This document shows positions 63,109-64,000 of a stretch of DNA of 64,000 nucleotides, piece after piece. The translations under genes were made by a program, and so were the position numbers. Positions within the stretch are counted from its first letter, which is position 1. Each line of letters begins with the position of its first letter. The notes beneath the pieces were generated by a model, which was not told the DNA's origin, did not search any database, and worked only from the letters and a program-made list of their open reading frames with translations. The DNA is from Alphaproteobacteria bacterium (GTDB lineage Bacteria > Pseudomonadota > Alphaproteobacteria > SHVP01): NCBI GenBank assembly GCA_040216735.1, contig JAVJOO010000010.1, positions 62,001 through 126,000 on the forward strand, read 5' to 3'.

Positions 63109-64000
63109 CTAGTAGCCTGAGCCGTAGAAATCGCTTTCGCTGTTGCCAACGAAAATCTGAACCGGGCGATAGCCCCGGCCGAAGACCTTTGGCCGATGAC
63201 GTTGTGCCCAGATCAAGAACTGCGAAATGCTATCGACCTGGTCATCGTGCTTACCCATGGGGAACCCCAGGAGTTCCTTTTCAAGATCTGCAAGCCAATG
63301 CGCTTCATTGGGCAGGTAAACGCGACCTGCTTCGATCCCGGCACTGGCAATCTCTAAGCGCGCCGCCTTGTCACCTTCGGGCCTGATCGCAATAACCGAC
63401 AACCGGGTAGCGCTGCGCAGTTCTTGAATCAAACCCTGACCGACGCCGGCCTTTTCGATCAGAATAGCCTTCGCATCGTATTGTTTTGCGAGCCCGATCA
63501 CCCGCTTCTTGAGCGTGGGGTAGTCGATCCGATCTCGGTAAACATGAAGCAGGTAGTACGCCTTGCCGCCGACGTCGAGCCACGTCGTGCAAACCGAGTA
63601 GTCGCCGTTGGCGCTACTGGCAGTATCCCAACTCTGGACGACGCGTGATGGGGGTGTTGCCTCTGGCGCCTTGTCATAGCGCTGTAGCCAAGCCCGCTTC
63701 ACCATGTTGCCTTCGGCCGGGACCGGGTTCTGCTGATACTGCGCGGAGAACGCCCGTGAGCCCATTTCCTTTTTTGTCTGTTCGAGGTCTTCACGACTTT
63801 CGCGGTTGGGGTTGAGGAGGTCCCCGGCGCGTCGGTGATGGACAATACCTGGCCCGATCGGAATGTCCTCGTCGTGTTCGGCGATAGCCGGGAGGTTAAG
63901 GTGTGTCCACCCGCCTTCCTCGATCAGGTGGCCGGCAAGATCGTCCTCGTGCAGGCGCTGCATGATGACGATCTTGACGCCGTCCCGCTTGCTTTCGAGG
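63109..64000 (-). CDS. phage terminase large subunit, 5'-partial (C-terminal part)
   Basis: The frame is open at the right edge (VKIVIIMQRLHEDDLAGH), so the ATPase domain lies outside the window; 296 residues are present. The C-terminal nuclease domain has VQSWDTASSANGDYSV with the first acidic residue, AILIEKAGVGQGLIQEL, and KHDDQVDSISQFLIWA with the catalytic DD. This cuts concatemeric phage DNA for packaging. It ends at 63109 and is followed by a small gene, but no portal gene lies downstream. Confidence 0.9.
   Translation of the reverse strand, partial: LESKRDGVKIVIMQRLHEDDLAGHLIEEGGWTHLNLPAIAEHDEDIPIGPGIVHHRRAGDLLNPNRESREDLEQTKKEMGSRAFSAQYQQNPVPAEGNMVKRAWLQRYDKAPEATPPSRVVQSWDTASSANGDYSVCTTWLDVGGKAYYLLHVYRDRIDYPTLKKRVIGLAKQYDAKAILIEKAGVGQGLIQELRSATRLSVIAIRPEGDKAARLEIASAGIEAGRVYLPNEAHWLADLEKELLGFPMGKHDDQVDSISQFLIWAQRHRPKVFGRGYRPVQIFVGNSESDFYGSGY

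Noticed and set aside
43751-64000. CRISPR array
   Set aside because: No repeated units with regular spacing were seen; only the 38-bp two-copy tandem at 49615-49690.

Overview
The window comes from a high-GC alphaproteobacterium, most likely a Rhodospirillales-type organism. This is judged from gene content and gene order (clpS-clpA next to a phasin, an EipB/DUF1849 protein, rnr-topA-dprA-plsY-pyrC'-pyrB, gatCAB, rpmG); no database search was possible. It has two very different halves.

Bases 1 to about 43,480 are ordinary chromosome. On the left are a VWA/DnaJ pair and a sugar-nucleotide operon (galU, ugd, phosphomannomutase/phosphoglucomutase) that supplies UDP-glucose, UDP-glucuronate and hexose-1-phosphates. 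Then come two tandem paralogous methyltransferases, a SPOR-tailed D-Ala-D-Ala carboxypeptidase, a lipoprotein, a phasin with a clear promoter and terminator, and clpS-clpA. The middle holds an MFS transporter, a DUF482 acyltransferase, RidA, two nucleotide-signalling enzymes (class III cyclase, GGDEF protein), EipB, a ROK kinase, an FAD oxidoreductase, HAD and receiver proteins, rpmG, a lipase-like hydrolase, NUDIX, RNase R, topoisomerase I, a TPR methyltransferase, DprA, PlsY, the pyrimidine genes pyrC' and pyrB, an AEC carrier, RuvX, gatCAB, a BtuF-like protein, two GSTs and a YbaK protein.

A tRNA-Ser(GCT) at 43486..43578 marks the break. Right after it sits a large serine recombinase with its DUF2924 partner, and everything from there to the right edge reads as an accessory (defence) island with looser codon use. 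In order it holds: (i) an operon of a three-Cys-motif DUF5131 protein, its partner TcmP and an Mrr-type nuclease; (ii) a four-gene nucleotide module: a PEP-synthase/ATP-grasp-like protein, a DUF7002 protein, a P-loop kinase fused to a PurZ-like adenylosuccinate synthetase, and a divergent HD phosphohydrolase; (iii) a MerR-HTH helicase with a coupled small protein, divergent from a DUF2779 nuclease; (iv) a decayed TIR gene; (v) a divergent XRE-HTH/LRAT-like pair around an inverted-repeat operator; (vi) a PD-(D/E)XK nuclease gene split by an IS407-group element with a 4-bp target duplication; and (vii) a phage terminase running off the right edge.

The most interesting signal is module (ii). The synthetase carries GSEGKG in place of the universal PurA GDEGKG, the kind of change reported for phage PurZ, which makes the precursor of 2-aminoadenine (Z) DNA. 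It is also short like PurZ, is fused to a kinase of the kind needed to phosphorylate its product, and lies beside an HD phosphohydrolase. A chromosomal island making or sensing an unusual purine nucleotide is the working hypothesis; it rests on motif reading only.
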